64,000 nucleotides of DNA from Microcoleus vaginatus WJT46-NPBG5. Its GTDB lineage: Bacteria > Cyanobacteriota > Cyanobacteriia > Cyanobacteriales > Oscillatoriaceae. The notes beneath the pieces were generated by a model. That model was not told where the DNA came from, made no database searches, and saw only the letters and a list, made by a program, of their open reading frames with translations. The DNA lies in contig JAHHHM010000005.1 of the NCBI GenBank assembly GCA_019359355.1, forward strand, positions 248,001-312,000, in the 5' to 3' direction. This document shows, piece by piece, positions 1-8,158 of the stretch. Made by a program: the position numbers and the translations under genes. Every line of letters starts with the position of its first letter. Within the stretch, counting starts at the first letter, position 1.

Positions 1-1
1 T

Positions 2-355
2 TCTGTTAAACGCACAATCACCCTCGTCATGGCATTAGCCGGCGGTTTAGCGGGGTTAGCCGGCGCGGGAGAAGTGATGGGCGTTAAATACCGGCTTTTC
101 GCTCAATTTTCCGGCGGTTACGGCTTTGACGCCATTGCCATCGCCTTTTTGAGTCGCGGGAATATTGCCGGTGTTGTGCTTGCTTCCCTATTTTTTGCGG
201 CGCTTCGCAGTGGCGCAAATGTCATGCAGCGCAGCGCCAGCGTGCCGGTGACAGTCGTTTATGCGATTCAGGGATTAACGATTCTGTTCATTGCCATCAG
301 TTTCGCCCTAGAGTCAAAGATTGGAATCAAACACCCAAAGATTAACGCAAATTAA
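2..355 (+). CDS. ABC transporter permease, BMP/nucleoside type (YufP-like), 5' truncated by window edge
   Basis: Only the last 117 or so residues are present; the reading frame is open from base 2, so the true start lies outside the window. The visible part is hydrophobic and contains the Gly/Ala-rich stretch GGLAGLAGAGEVMGV and a later FDAIAIAFLSRGNIAGVV segment, typical of the C-terminal half of inner-membrane permeases of the YufP/YufQ (RbsC-like) family, which import nucleosides or simple sugars with a BMP lipoprotein. A second permease follows on the same strand. The last residues (HPKINAN) and the stop codon are encoded by a repeat-like intergenic sequence, so the native C terminus may have been replaced. 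The substrate cannot be told from sequence. Confidence 0.85.
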   Translation, partial: SVKRTITLVMALAGGLAGLAGAGEVMGVKYRLFAQFSGGYGFDAIAIAFLSRGNIAGVVLASLFFAALRSGANVMQRSASVPVTVVYAIQGLTILFIAISFALESKIGIKHPKINAN

Positions 356-410
356 CGCAGATAATAATTCTATATATCTGTGTTAATCTTTGTGCATCTG
401 TGGTTAAAAA
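340..410. repeat. Dispersed intergenic repeat between the two permease genes
   Basis: The sequence contains AGATTAACGCAAATTAACGC followed by a run whose reverse complement reads ACCACAGATGCACAAAGATT and continues into AACACAGAT (377-410). The same word family recurs at 55129-55160 and, in frame, inside the chelatase gene at 59496-59525. It supplies the stop codon of the upstream permease and the upstream part of the next open frame. Confidence 0.7.
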
Positions 411-412
411 TA

Positions 413-1357
413 ATGATTAAAATCAATGCCAACTTAATATTTTTTTCCGATTACTTAGTCGCAAGCTTGCGTCTTTCTATACCCTTAGCTTTTGCCGCTT
501 TGGGAGGACTTTTTTCAGAACGCTCTGGAGTCATTAATATTGCGTTAGAAGGAATGCTGTTAACCGGCGCTTTTGCCAGCGCAGCGGCAGCTTTTTATAC
601 AGGTAATGTCTGGGTCGGAATTTTCGCAGCATTTGTTGCAGCAGGAATGATTGGTTTACTTCATGCCTATCTCTGCGTAACACTCCGAGTCAATCAATTA
701 GTATCAGGATTAGCGATTAATTTAGCATCTGCCGGCTTAACTGCTTTCTTAGCCAGAATTGTGTTTAGCGGTGGCAGCAATCAGCAACTACCCGGACTGG
801 GATTAATCGGGATTGCCGGTTTAAAAAATTTACCTATTTTTGGGGATTTACTCTTCAATCAAGATCCCCTTGTCTACTTTTTATTTTTTTTGGTTCCTAT
901 CAGTACCTATATTTTATTTCATACCAGCCTTGGTTTATCCCTAAGAGCAGTTGGAGAATATCCCCGCGCTGCTGATACAGCCGGTGTTCCTGTTACATTA
1001 ATCCGTTATCTCAGTGTAATTATGAGCGGCTGTCTGTCGGGTTTAGGTGGTGCTTATTTAGCATTAGTTCATGTCAGATATTTTGCCGAAGATATGAGTG
1101 CCGGCAAAGGATTTATCGCTCTAGCTGCGTTGATTTTTGGCAGATGGCATCCCGTTAGCACTCTCTTTGCTTGCTTATTATTCGGTGCCACAGAAGCGTT
1201 GCAATTGCGAATTCAAGCTTTTAATCTCAACATTCCTTATCAATTCTTGGTAATGCTGCCGTATTGTGTTGCACTGTTAGCTTTAATTGGGTTAGCCGGC
1301 AAATCAACGCCCCCCGCCGCACTCGGCACGCCTTATATTAAAGAAAGTCGCGACTAA
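413..1357 (+). CDS. ABC transporter permease, BMP/nucleoside type (YufQ-like)
   Basis: A 314-residue inner-membrane protein with about eight to ten hydrophobic segments. The early LAFAALGGLFSERSGVINIA stretch (near residue 27) is the hallmark of the YufQ half of bacterial nucleoside/simple-sugar ABC importers. It would pair with the YufP-like permease just upstream and with an ATPase and a BMP-family binding lipoprotein encoded outside the window. The frame is open from 380, but residues 1-11 of that longer form come from the dispersed repeat, so the ATG at 413 is preferred. The C terminus ends in a short polar tail. The family is secure; the substrate is not. Confidence 0.88.
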   Translation: MIKINANLIFFSDYLVASLRLSIPLAFAALGGLFSERSGVINIALEGMLLTGAFASAAAAFYTGNVWVGIFAAFVAAGMIGLLHAYLCVTLRVNQLVSGLAINLASAGLTAFLARIVFSGGSNQQLPGLGLIGIAGLKNLPIFGDLLFNQDPLVYFLFFLVPISTYILFHTSLGLSLRAVGEYPRAADTAGVPVTLIRYLSVIMSGCLSGLGGAYLALVHVRYFAEDMSAGKGFIALAALIFGRWHPVSTLFACLLFGATEALQLRIQAFNLNIPYQFLVMLPYCVALLALIGLAGKSTPPAALGTPYIKESRD

Positions 1358-1633
1358 TAATTGTCTCATTTTCGTAACACAAATTTCTGAATTTTCTCCG
1401 CTCCTCCTCTTCTCCTCAGCACTCTCCAGGGATCGATTGATGAAGATGTCCACCAAGCTCCTATACTATCCTGATAGATCGAGTGGGACTGATTTAATCT
1501 AGATTTCGGAGCCACCAACCCGACCTCAACCGCTGCCGGCATTGGTACGGGATACAAGTGTGGGGCGAACTGATTAAAGTCGCTCCTGCTTGTTCGACTG
1601 GCAGTAAGCACGATCACCTAGCGAGTAATAGAT

Positions 1634-3541
1634 ATGCATCTAAGCGAACTGACTCACCCGAACCAGTTGCACGGTTTATCAATCCATCAACTTGAGCAAA
1701 TTGCTCGTCAAATTAGGGAAAAGCATCTGCAAACCGTTGCCGCCAGTGGGGGACATCTTGGCCCTGGTTTGGGCGTCGTGGAACTGACTTTAGCGCTTTA
1801 CCAAACATTAGACCTTGATCGCGATAAAGTCATTTGGGATGTTGGCCACCAAGCCTATCCCCACAAATTGATCACAGGTCGTTATAACCACTTCCACACG
1901 CTGCGGCAAAAAGATGGGATTGCCGGCTATCTCAAGCGCTGTGAGAGCAAATTTGACCATTTTGGTGCCGGCCACGCATCCACGAGCATCTCAGCCGGGT
2001 TAGGCATGGCTTTAGCGCGGGATCTCAAGGGCGACAACTTCAAAGTGGTTTCAGTGATCGGGGATGGGGCGCTAACTGGCGGCATGGCACTCGAAGCGAT
2101 TAATCATGCCGGTCATTTGCCGAAAACCAACCTGCTGGTTGTCCTCAACGACAACGAGATGTCCATCTCGCCCAACGTTGGTGCAATTCCCCGCTACCTC
2201 AACAAGATGCGCCTTTCGCCGCCCATGCAGTTCCTCACGGATAACTTAGAGGAACAGTTCAAACATATTCCCTTTGTTGGTGAGACATTCTCCCCGGAAA
2301 TGGAACGGCTGAAGGAAGGGATGAAGCGCTTAGCTGTACCCAAAGTGGGCGCTGTGTTTGAGGAACTTGGCTTCACCTATATGGGTCCGGTGGATGGCCA
2401 CAATCTGGAGGAATTGATCGCCACCTTCAAGCAGGCGCACAAAATACCCGGGCCGGTTTTGCTTCATGTAGCGACGATGAAAGGAAAAGGCTATGCGATC
2501 GCAGAAAAAGATCAAGTTGGGTATCACGCCCAAAATCCCTTTAACTTGGCAACCGGCAAGGCAATTCCCTCTAGCAAGCCTAAACCCCCCAGCTACTCGA
2601 AAGTATTCGCCCACACCCTAATTAAAATTGCCGAAGACAATCCTAAAGTGGTTGGCATCACCGCCGCAATGGCCACCGGCACCGGCTTAGATAAGCTACA
2701 AGCTAAGTTGCCGAAGCAATATGTCGATGTCGGTATTGCGGAACAACACGCCGTTACCCTGGCTGCCGGTATGGCGTGTGAGGGAATGCGTCCGGTTGTG
2801 GCGATTTATTCTACCTTCGCGCAACGCGCTTACGACCAAGTCATCCACGATATTTGTATTCAAAACCTGCCGGTGTTTTTCTGCCTGGATCGCGCCGGCA
2901 TTGTGGGTGCAGATGGCCCAACTCACCAAGGGATGTACGATATTGCCTCTCTGCGCTGCCTTCCCAATATGGTGTTGATGGCACCCAAGGATGAAGCGGA
3001 ATTGCAGCGAATGGTAGCCACCGGCATCAATTACACGGCAGGACCCATTACGATGCGCTACCCGCGTGGCAATGGCTACGGTGTGCCCCTGCTGGAAGAA
3101 GGTTGGGAGGATCTGCCCATCGGTAAGGGGGAACTTCTGCGTCAGGGTGACGATGTGCTGCTAATCGGCTATGGCTCAATGGTACAGCCGGCGATGCAGG
3201 TGGCTGAAATTCTCAGCGAGCATGGGATTGAAGCAACGGTGATTAATGCGCGTTTTGTCAAGCCTTTGGATACGGAATTAATTGCACCGTTGGCGAAGCA
3301 AATTGGGCGGGTTGTCACCTTAGAAGAAGGCTGCATCATGAGCGGTTTTGGTTCAGCCGTGATGGAAGCGCTGATGGATCTGAATGTCGTGGTGCCGGTG
3401 ATGCGAATTGGCGTTCCCGATATTTTAGTTGAGCACGCCACTGCTGAACAATCGATGGCAGAGTTGGGTTTAACACCGCCTCAAATTGCCGAACGAGTGC
3501 GGATGTCTCTCAGTCCTCAGCTTTCTGCTGTTAGCAGTTAA
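1634..3541 (+). CDS. dxs: 1-deoxy-D-xylulose-5-phosphate synthase
   Basis: This enzyme condenses pyruvate and glyceraldehyde 3-phosphate to DXP, the first and thiamine-diphosphate-dependent step of the MEP isoprenoid pathway, which feeds carotenoids, phytol and quinones. The 635 residues match the family length. Visible landmarks are [10 protein letters not shown] (38-47), the ThDP/Mg motif GDGALTGG (143-150) with NDN downstream, and [11 protein letters not shown] (near 370), which carries the catalytic glutamate. The C-terminal transketolase domain is complete ([10 protein letters not shown]). The ATG at 1634 gives the usual cyanobacterial N terminus ([16 protein letters not shown]), although no good ribosome binding site is seen. 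It is probably monocistronic and ends at a strong hairpin at 3582-3602. Confidence 0.97.
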   Translation: MHLSELTHPNQLHGLSIHQLEQIARQIREKHLQTVAASGGHLGPGLGVVELTLALYQTLDLDRDKVIWDVGHQAYPHKLITGRYNHFHTLRQKDGIAGYLKRCESKFDHFGAGHASTSISAGLGMALARDLKGDNFKVVSVIGDGALTGGMALEAINHAGHLPKTNLLVVLNDNEMSISPNVGAIPRYLNKMRLSPPMQFLTDNLEEQFKHIPFVGETFSPEMERLKEGMKRLAVPKVGAVFEELGFTYMGPVDGHNLEELIATFKQAHKIPGPVLLHVATMKGKGYAIAEKDQVGYHAQNPFNLATGKAIPSSKPKPPSYSKVFAHTLIKIAEDNPKVVGITAAMATGTGLDKLQAKLPKQYVDVGIAEQHAVTLAAGMACEGMRPVVAIYSTFAQRAYDQVIHDICIQNLPVFFCLDRAGIVGADGPTHQGMYDIASLRCLPNMVLMAPKDEAELQRMVATGINYTAGPITMRYPRGNGYGVPLLEEGWEDLPIGKGELLRQGDDVLLIGYGSMVQPAMQVAEILSEHGIEATVINARFVKPLDTELIAPLAKQIGRVVTLEEGCIMSGFGSAVMEALMDLNVVVPVMRIGVPDILVEHATAEQSMAELGLTPPQIAERVRMSLSPQLSAVSS

Positions 3542-3581
3542 GAAAATCTTTAACGCAAAATAACGCAAGCGTTAAAAACGT

Positions 3582-3611
3582 AGGGTGGGAACTGCCCACC
3601 CTTCAATTTTT
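3582..3611 (+). terminator. Intrinsic terminator after dxs
   Basis: The arms AGGGTGGG (3582-3589) and CCCACCCT (3595-3602) form a perfect 8-bp stem with a 5-nt loop, followed by the T-rich tail TCAATTTTTC. It lies 40 bp after the dxs stop. Confidence 0.8.
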
Positions 3612-3838
3612 CTAGTTATTTCTGATGTAGTTTGGGTTCATCAACCTAACGTTTTAAATGGTTGTAGCTATAGCTAAAGCAAGACTTTAATGTTATTCAA
3701 CCTTGTGCAAGAGTGCCTGCAAAATTGGCTCTACTAGCAGTTGTCTCAACCCTTAAGCGCCATCCTTTTGCTGAATTTATCAGAGATCTCAGCGATAATA
3801 AGAAAACAGAGACTTTGAGGAAAGAAGGAGAACCAGCC

Positions 3839-4156
3839 ATGACTGAAGTCGAGCAAATCCGCATAGTAAGCCGGGGAAGGTTATTTCCTAAAATTCAGTG
3901 GTCAGAAGAAAAGAAAGCTCAGTGGAAAGCTGAGCAGAAAGCGTTTTACCAGCGCTGCCAAGTAATTTTAGAGCGAGTTAAACCTGAGTTGATTAAGACT
4001 CACTACAATTGGTATATCGCAGTTGAGCCTGACAGTGGGGACTATTTCATTGACCAGGATATAGAAGTGGCTACCCAGATGTCGCGTCAGCAGCACCCCG
4101 ATGCCATCCCATTCTTATTCAGGATTAATGAGACGGGAGTTTGTGGCACCCTATGA
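3839..4156 (+). CDS. Hypothetical protein, partner of the aspartic-protease-like gene
   Basis: A 105-residue soluble, charged protein with no family I can name. A longer frame opens with GTG at 3713, but the ATG at 3839 follows AAGGAGAACC, a good ribosome binding site, and the upstream part looks non-coding. The middle is helical and lysine/glutamate rich (SEEKKAQWKAEQKAFYQR), then comes HYNWYIAVEPDSGDYFID. Its stop overlaps the next start as ATGA (4153-4156), so the two genes are translationally coupled. Similar small proteins accompany retropepsin-like proteins in cyanobacteria, as far as I recall, which suggests a two-gene unit, perhaps addictive or processing-related. That function is inference. 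Confidence 0.7.
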   Translation: MTEVEQIRIVSRGRLFPKIQWSEEKKAQWKAEQKAFYQRCQVILERVKPELIKTHYNWYIAVEPDSGDYFIDQDIEVATQMSRQQHPDAIPFLFRINETGVCGTL

Positions 4157-4530
4157 TTCAAGGCAAACTTGGCGATGATGATGAGCTATTTTTTGAGATT
4201 GATTTGATTGCTGATAACGGATTAGAACTGCCGGTTGATGCCATGCTGGATACTGGGTTTTCAGGTTGGCTAGCAATTGACATTCAGGATATAGAGGGGT
4301 TGGATTGGGTTTATATTCGCAAAGAAGCAATGCGGATGGCTAAGGCAGGAGTTTCCGAGTTTAATCTTTATGCGGGAAAAGTCCGGATAGATGGAGATGA
4401 GTTTTATATTCCTGTCCATGCCGGCGAGGAAGTACCTGAAATTTTAATCGGTCGTCAGTGGTTAAAAACTCGCCGCTTAGTTGCAGATATGCCGGCTGGA
4501 GTGCTGACATTAGAAACTGTTAACACCTAA
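4153..4530 (+). CDS. Retropepsin-like (clan AA) aspartic protease family protein
   Basis: A 125-residue protein. The motif AMLDTGFSGWL (30-40) contains the Asp-Thr-Gly triad of pepsin/retropepsin-type proteases, followed by a hydrophobic strand, and IPEILIGRQWL-like residues near the C terminus (EILIGRQWL) match the second conserved block of single-domain bacterial clan AA proteins, which act as dimers. The start is the ATG overlapping the upstream stop (ATGA) rather than the TTG at 4141. It is co-translated with the preceding small gene. The substrate is unknown, and proteolytic activity is inferred from the DTG motif only. Confidence 0.78.
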   Translation: MIQGKLGDDDELFFEIDLIADNGLELPVDAMLDTGFSGWLAIDIQDIEGLDWVYIRKEAMRMAKAGVSEFNLYAGKVRIDGDEFYIPVHAGEEVPEILIGRQWLKTRRLVADMPAGVLTLETVNT

Positions 4531-4587
4531 AGTTTTATTAATTAAAAAAATAGCTGCCGGCATTAAAGACAAGCACTTTAGGTTGCG

Positions 4588-4622
4588 CCAAGTCAACAAA
4601 TTTAGCTTTTCTTTTGACTTGG
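4588..4622. terminator. Hairpin between convergent genes
   Basis: CCAAGTCAA (4588-4596) and TTGACTTGG (4614-4622) form a 9-bp perfect inverted repeat around a 17-nt loop between a plus-strand and a minus-strand gene. There is no good T-run on either strand, so terminator function is only probable. Confidence 0.4.
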
Positions 4623-4646
4623 TTCGGGGCAGCCGGCATTGTTAAT

Positions 4647-4754
4647 TTATTTTTTCAAAGCTTGCAAAGCTTGCCATCCTAATATTAAAAACCCAATTGT
4701 AGCCAACAGAGTCAGCCCTAAGGGCACCACATCAACTGCTGTAAATTCTCCCAT
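4647..4754 (-). CDS. 35-residue single-pass membrane microprotein
   Basis: The minus strand reads ATG to TAA for 35 residues: an acidic N terminus (MGEFTAVDVV), one hydrophobic helix (LGLTLLATIGFLILG, about 12-26) and a basic end (ALQALKK). Size, topology and charge are those of the low-molecular-weight subunits of photosynthetic and NDH-1 complexes (PetG/L/M/N, PsbX/Y, Psb30, NdhP/Q types), but the sequence does not match any of these that I can recall, so no symbol is given. GTAAGAGAAAG precedes the ATG as a weak ribosome binding site. A hairpin at 4588-4622 lies downstream. Confidence 0.65.
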   Translation of the reverse strand: MGEFTAVDVVPLGLTLLATIGFLILGWQALQALKK

Positions 4755-4835
4755 CGCTACTTTCTCTTACAACAACGATTTATCTTTTACCTTACCGTCT
4801 ATCATACACTGTTAGAAATAATTCTAAATAGCAAA

Positions 4836-5624
4836 ATGACTATCCTCTACGAACACCCGCTATCTCCGTATGCACAGAAAATCAAAATTGCCTTACGCGA
4901 AAAGGGGATTGAGTTTGAGTCCAAGACACCTGACTTAAGTGGGGGTGGATTTGCCGGCAGCGAGTTCGTAGAAGCCAATCCTCGTAGAGAGATGCCGGCC
5001 TTCATTGACGGCGATGCCAAGATTTTCGATTCTACAATCATCCTTGAGTACATTGAAGATAAATGGTCTTCACCCCCACTGCTACCTAACAATCCCACAG
5101 ATCGCGCTCGCGTCCGAATGATTGAAGAGGTTATGGATACTTACTATGAGCCGATTAACTGGGGACTGGTTGAAATTAACTTTTTCGGTCGCGCAAAGGG
5201 TGAACTGGCTGAAACAATTGTCGGGAATGCCAAACAACAGGCCGAAAAGTGCCGGCAATGGCTAACCAAGCAGCTAGGTGAACGCGAATGGTTCAACGGC
5301 GACAATTTTGGCTGGAGTGACCTTTGTGTTGTTCCCTCTATCAACACGTCATTGGTCGCATTTGGAATAGCACCGGCAGCAGGTTCTCCACTCGCCAATT
5401 GGTTTGAGCGCGTCAAGGTACGTCCCAGCGTCGCTCAAACGCTTCAGGAAGCAAACAATTCAATAGCCGGCTTGGAGCAATTTTCGAGCTTTTTAGAGAA
5501 GGGTCTCCTTAAACGCGAGTACCGCGATCATCGTCTTGAGTGGATGATTCGGATGGGTGGACTTCAAGTTGTACTCGATGGTATTGAGAAAGAGAATATT
5601 CGATTCGGTTACGATTTTTCGTGA
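4836..5624 (+). CDS. Glutathione S-transferase family protein
   Basis: A 262-residue cytosolic protein with an N-terminal thioredoxin-like domain (about 1-80) and an all-helical C-terminal domain (about 90-215). The cis-proline region is REMPAFID and the gamma-glutamyl-binding DS pair is in KIFDSTIILEYIEDK. The N-terminal active site reads HPLSPYAQK, with serine where Cys or Ser may occur, so a Ser-type conjugation or peroxide-scavenging role is likely. The last 45 or so residues extend past the usual GST length. Start ATG at 4836. It stands alone; the physiological substrate is unknown. Confidence 0.88.
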   Translation: MTILYEHPLSPYAQKIKIALREKGIEFESKTPDLSGGGFAGSEFVEANPRREMPAFIDGDAKIFDSTIILEYIEDKWSSPPLLPNNPTDRARVRMIEEVMDTYYEPINWGLVEINFFGRAKGELAETIVGNAKQQAEKCRQWLTKQLGEREWFNGDNFGWSDLCVVPSINTSLVAFGIAPAAGSPLANWFERVKVRPSVAQTLQEANNSIAGLEQFSSFLEKGLLKREYRDHRLEWMIRMGGLQVVLDGIEKENIRFGYDFS

Positions 5625-5794
5625 GAGCAACGAGAAACCGGATCTATCCCTTAAAACTACACGCAGAAAAACGCTGTGCCGGCCCAAATCACACGCAGCA
5701 TTCTCATGATTTGCTACAATAGCCTTTCTGCGCCGGCTCATGGGTTCGCGCAAAGTTCTGTGATTTGTTCAACGCTATTTCTTCGAGTGCCAGC

Positions 5795-6007
5795 ATGATT
5801 CAACAGTCTATTTCCCTTGTTCCCCAGCCTCTCCATCAACTGCCGGCGCTCACAAGTTTAGAGACTTTAAAAGCCAAGATGCTTGCTGCTAAGACCATCA
5901 CAGAACTGCACGCGCTTATCGTAGATTATACGGATGTGGAGATCAAGCAGGTCTACAACCGGCTGACCCCTGTTCAGCAAAGCCGGATTAATGCAATTTG
6001 CGAGTAA
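5795..6007 (+). CDS. Small hypothetical protein
   Basis: A 70-residue protein from the ATG at 5795; a TTG at 5765 would add ten residues. It has a predicted helix-rich central part (SLETLKAKMLAAKTITELHALIVDY) ending in LTPVQQSRINAICE. There are no signal peptide, membrane segment or cysteine motifs apart from one C-terminal Cys. I do not recognise the family. It is followed directly by a strong hairpin at 6010-6060, which supports a real transcription unit. Confidence 0.55.
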   Translation: MIQQSISLVPQPLHQLPALTSLETLKAKMLAAKTITELHALIVDYTDVEIKQVYNRLTPVQQSRINAICE

Positions 6008-6009
6008 GA

Positions 6010-6060
6010 CAGGAAGGGTTAAGCCACATCATTAGAAGGCGTGAAACCCGGCCCTTCCTG
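6010..6060. terminator. Bidirectional hairpin between convergent genes
   Basis: CAGGAAGGG (6010-6018) pairs with CCCTTCCTG (6052-6060) across a 33-nt loop, immediately after the small plus-strand gene and just before the end of the minus-strand DHH gene. Only a short T-rich tail follows. Confidence 0.55.
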
Positions 6061-6067
6061 CTTCAAA

Positions 6068-7006
6068 TTAACCATCCGAATTAATTTGAGCAATTAACTC
6101 TTTTAAAATCTCTTCAGCTTTATCATTATCAATTTGGCAGGTGCCGGCATTTTCATGGCCCCCGCCCCCGTATTTCAACATTAATTCCCCGACATTCGTT
6201 TTTGAAGTTCGGTTAAAAATTGATTTGCCAACTGCAAACACAGTATTTTGCTTTTTCAGCCCCCAGAGAACGTGTGTTGATATGTTGCAATCTGGGAAGA
6301 GGGCATAAATCATAAATCGGTTGCCGGCGTAAATAATTTCCTCATTTCTTAAATCTAAAACCACTAAGTTTCCGTAAATTTTTGAGCATTTTTCAATTTG
6401 ATCTTTAAACTTTTCTTCTTGTTCAAAATACAAACTGAATCGCTCTTGTACATCCGGCAGTTCTAAAATTTGATCGATGGGGTGATTTTTGCAATAATCA
6501 ATCAATTCCATCATCAATTGATAGTTGGATATTCTAAAATCTTTAAATCTTCCTAAACCTGTTCGGGCATCCATTAAAAAGCTTAAAAGTACCCAACCTT
6601 TCGGATTTAAAACTTCATTTCTCAAAAATTGCGCTGAATCGGATTTATCCACCGCATCCATCATATCTTCGGCAATTTGTGGAAATTTTTCTTTACCTCC
6701 AAAATAGTTATACACAACCCGTGCTGCTGACGGGGCTTTGGCATCGATAATATAGTTTTCTTTTTTGTTTTGATTTCTGATGGTTTCACTCAGATGGTGA
6801 TCGAAAGACATATACGCACCTTCTACATAAGGCAAGTTGGTCGTAATATCATTGTCCGTAATTTCAATTTTTCCATCCTGCATATCTTTAGGATGAACAA
6901 ATTTAATTTCATCGATCATATCGAGTTCTTTTAAAAGAACCGCACAGACAAGGCCATCAAAATCACTGCGGGTAACTAATCTGTACTTTTTATCGTTGGC
7001 TGACAT
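6068..7006 (-). CDS. DHH-family phosphoesterase (exopolyphosphatase/NrnA-like)
   Basis: A 312-residue cytosolic metal-dependent phosphoesterase. Motif I is RSDFDGL (13-19), the DHH signature is MSFDHHLSET (66-75), an aspartate-bearing DKSDSAQF follows, and the DHHA1 domain ends with GGGGHENAG (about 280-288), which binds the phosphorylated substrate. Proteins of this type hydrolyse short RNA or pAp, cyclic dinucleotide products, or polyphosphate; the sequence does not decide. The ATG at 7006 is preceded by ACAGGAGGTT, an excellent ribosome binding site. Codon use is more A/T-rich (many AAA, GAA, ATT) than in neighbouring genes, which may indicate transfer. Confidence 0.88.
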   Translation of the reverse strand: MSANDKKYRLVTRSDFDGLVCAVLLKELDMIDEIKFVHPKDMQDGKIEITDNDITTNLPYVEGAYMSFDHHLSETIRNQNKKENYIIDAKAPSAARVVYNYFGGKEKFPQIAEDMMDAVDKSDSAQFLRNEVLNPKGWVLLSFLMDARTGLGRFKDFRISNYQLMMELIDYCKNHPIDQILELPDVQERFSLYFEQEEKFKDQIEKCSKIYGNLVVLDLRNEEIIYAGNRFMIYALFPDCNISTHVLWGLKKQNTVFAVGKSIFNRTSKTNVGELMLKYGGGGHENAGTCQIDNDKAEEILKELIAQINSDG

Positions 7007-7322
7007 ATAACCTCCTGTGAGTGAGCCGGCGGCGAATAAGCTATAGGGACAACTATACCTTATTGCACCCTCCGTTGCTACGGTTTTAGCCCTCCTGCCG
7101 GCACCATAGGGGATAACACTGCTGAGACAGTTCGTTACTGAATCTAACCCCTAAAGGCTACCGACTCTGGACGCAACGTTTTGTAACATTAAGTTTGTTA
7201 CTAATTGTTAAAGTCTTTACCTTTTTACCGGCGATAAACTGGGCTTTTTTCCTGCCGGCACTGCATCCGCTTAATTATATTCAATGTGTCGCGCCGGCAG
7301 ATTCCCCCTCGTTTAAATACCG
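7007..7322. other. Non-coding stretch, 316 bp
   Basis: No convincing gene. It contains four GCCGGC palindromes (near 7024, 7097, 7253 and 7291) and presumably the promoter of the DHH gene on the minus strand. Confidence 0.6.
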
Positions 7323-8015
7323 TCAAATTTCAAAGTTAAATCCCTTACTTTTTAACTGTAAATACTTCTCTTCGTCAAACTGATAAAGTCTTGCAGCGCG
7401 ATGAGAAACATCTTTTTGAGTTTCATCTAGCTCTATTAAAAGATTCATACTCAAAAATTTCTTACGAAAATTTCGCTTATCCAAATTTTGCTCTAAAACG
7501 GTTTCATATAACCTTTGCAATTGAGATAGCGTGAATTTTTTTGGCAGCAGTTCAAACCCTATCGGTTCATATCGAACTTTACCTTTCAATCTTGCCAGCG
7601 CCACTCGCACAATTTTGTCATGATCGAATGCCAGTGCCGGCATTTGTGCCAAAGGAAACCAAGCCGCATCAACGGCATCTGTTGCGGCATAAAGCCGATG
7701 TTCTTCCAGATTAACCAACGCGTAATAAGCCACCGTCACCACACGTTCACGAGGGTCTCGATTCACTTCCCCAAACGTGTATAACTGCTCTAAAAATACT
7801 TTCTCTATACCTGTTTCTTCTCGCAATTCTCGACGGGCGGCTTCTTCTGTCGATTCATCAATGCGAACAAATCCTCCCGGCAACGCCCAATGCCCTTTAA
7901 AGGGAGGCAAGCGTCTTTGAATTAACATCACTTTCAGCAAGTCTTGCCGATCCAAACCAAAAACAACGCAATCAACTGTGAGATTAGGCCGGGGAAATTC
8001 ATAAGTATAGGGCAT
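7323..8015 (-). CDS. Nudix-domain transcriptional regulator, NrtR-like
   Basis: A 230-residue protein with an N-terminal Nudix domain and a C-terminal winged-helix domain, the layout of NrtR, the ADP-ribose-responsive repressor of NAD metabolism. The Nudix box is complete: [20 protein letters not shown] followed by ETGI (about 47-70), so ADP-ribose pyrophosphatase activity may be kept. The C-terminal part has [14 protein letters not shown] and [11 protein letters not shown], hallmark words of NrtR DNA-binding domains. It is transcribed divergently from a nicotinamidase-like gene, with a perfect 7-3-7 palindrome in the shared 143-bp gap. Family membership is strong; the regulatory role is inferred from context. 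Confidence 0.82.
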   Translation of the reverse strand: MPYTYEFPRPNLTVDCVVFGLDRQDLLKVMLIQRRLPPFKGHWALPGGFVRIDESTEEAARRELREETGIEKVFLEQLYTFGEVNRDPRERVVTVAYYALVNLEEHRLYAATDAVDAAWFPLAQMPALAFDHDKIVRVALARLKGKVRYEPIGFELLPKKFTLSQLQRLYETVLEQNLDKRNFRKKFLSMNLLIELDETQKDVSHRAARLYQFDEEKYLQLKSKGFNFEI

Positions 8016-8079
8016 AGAATTTTCAATTAAGCATCATAATTTAAGCCTTCCGTTGCAAACGGCTGCAAACAACGAAATA

Positions 8080-8108
8080 TTGACAAAGTGTAAAAATTAC
8101 ACTAACAT
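8080..8108 (+). promoter_or_regulatory. Predicted sigma-70 promoter of the nicotinamidase-like gene
   Basis: A consensus -35 box TTGACA (8080-8085) is separated by exactly 17 bp from the -10-like TAACAT (8103-8108), about 50 bp upstream of the start at 8159. The spacer contains the palindrome described separately. Confidence 0.6.
8087..8103. promoter_or_regulatory. Palindromic operator candidate (NrtR-type site)
   Basis: AGTGTAA and TTACACT flank the 3-nt centre AAA, a perfect inverted repeat that fills the spacer between the -35 and -10 boxes. This is the position from which a repressor blocks RNA polymerase. The divergent Nudix regulator is the obvious candidate ligand-responsive binder. 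Confidence 0.6.
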
Positions 8109-8158
8109 AAAAAAGAAAGTATCCCAAACAGTCATTTGCTGTTTGAAGTGGCAGGTTA

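Noticed and set aside
1366-1617. 83-codon minus-strand frame upstream of dxs
   Set aside because: No recognisable protein features and no ribosome binding site; it lies in the dxs leader.
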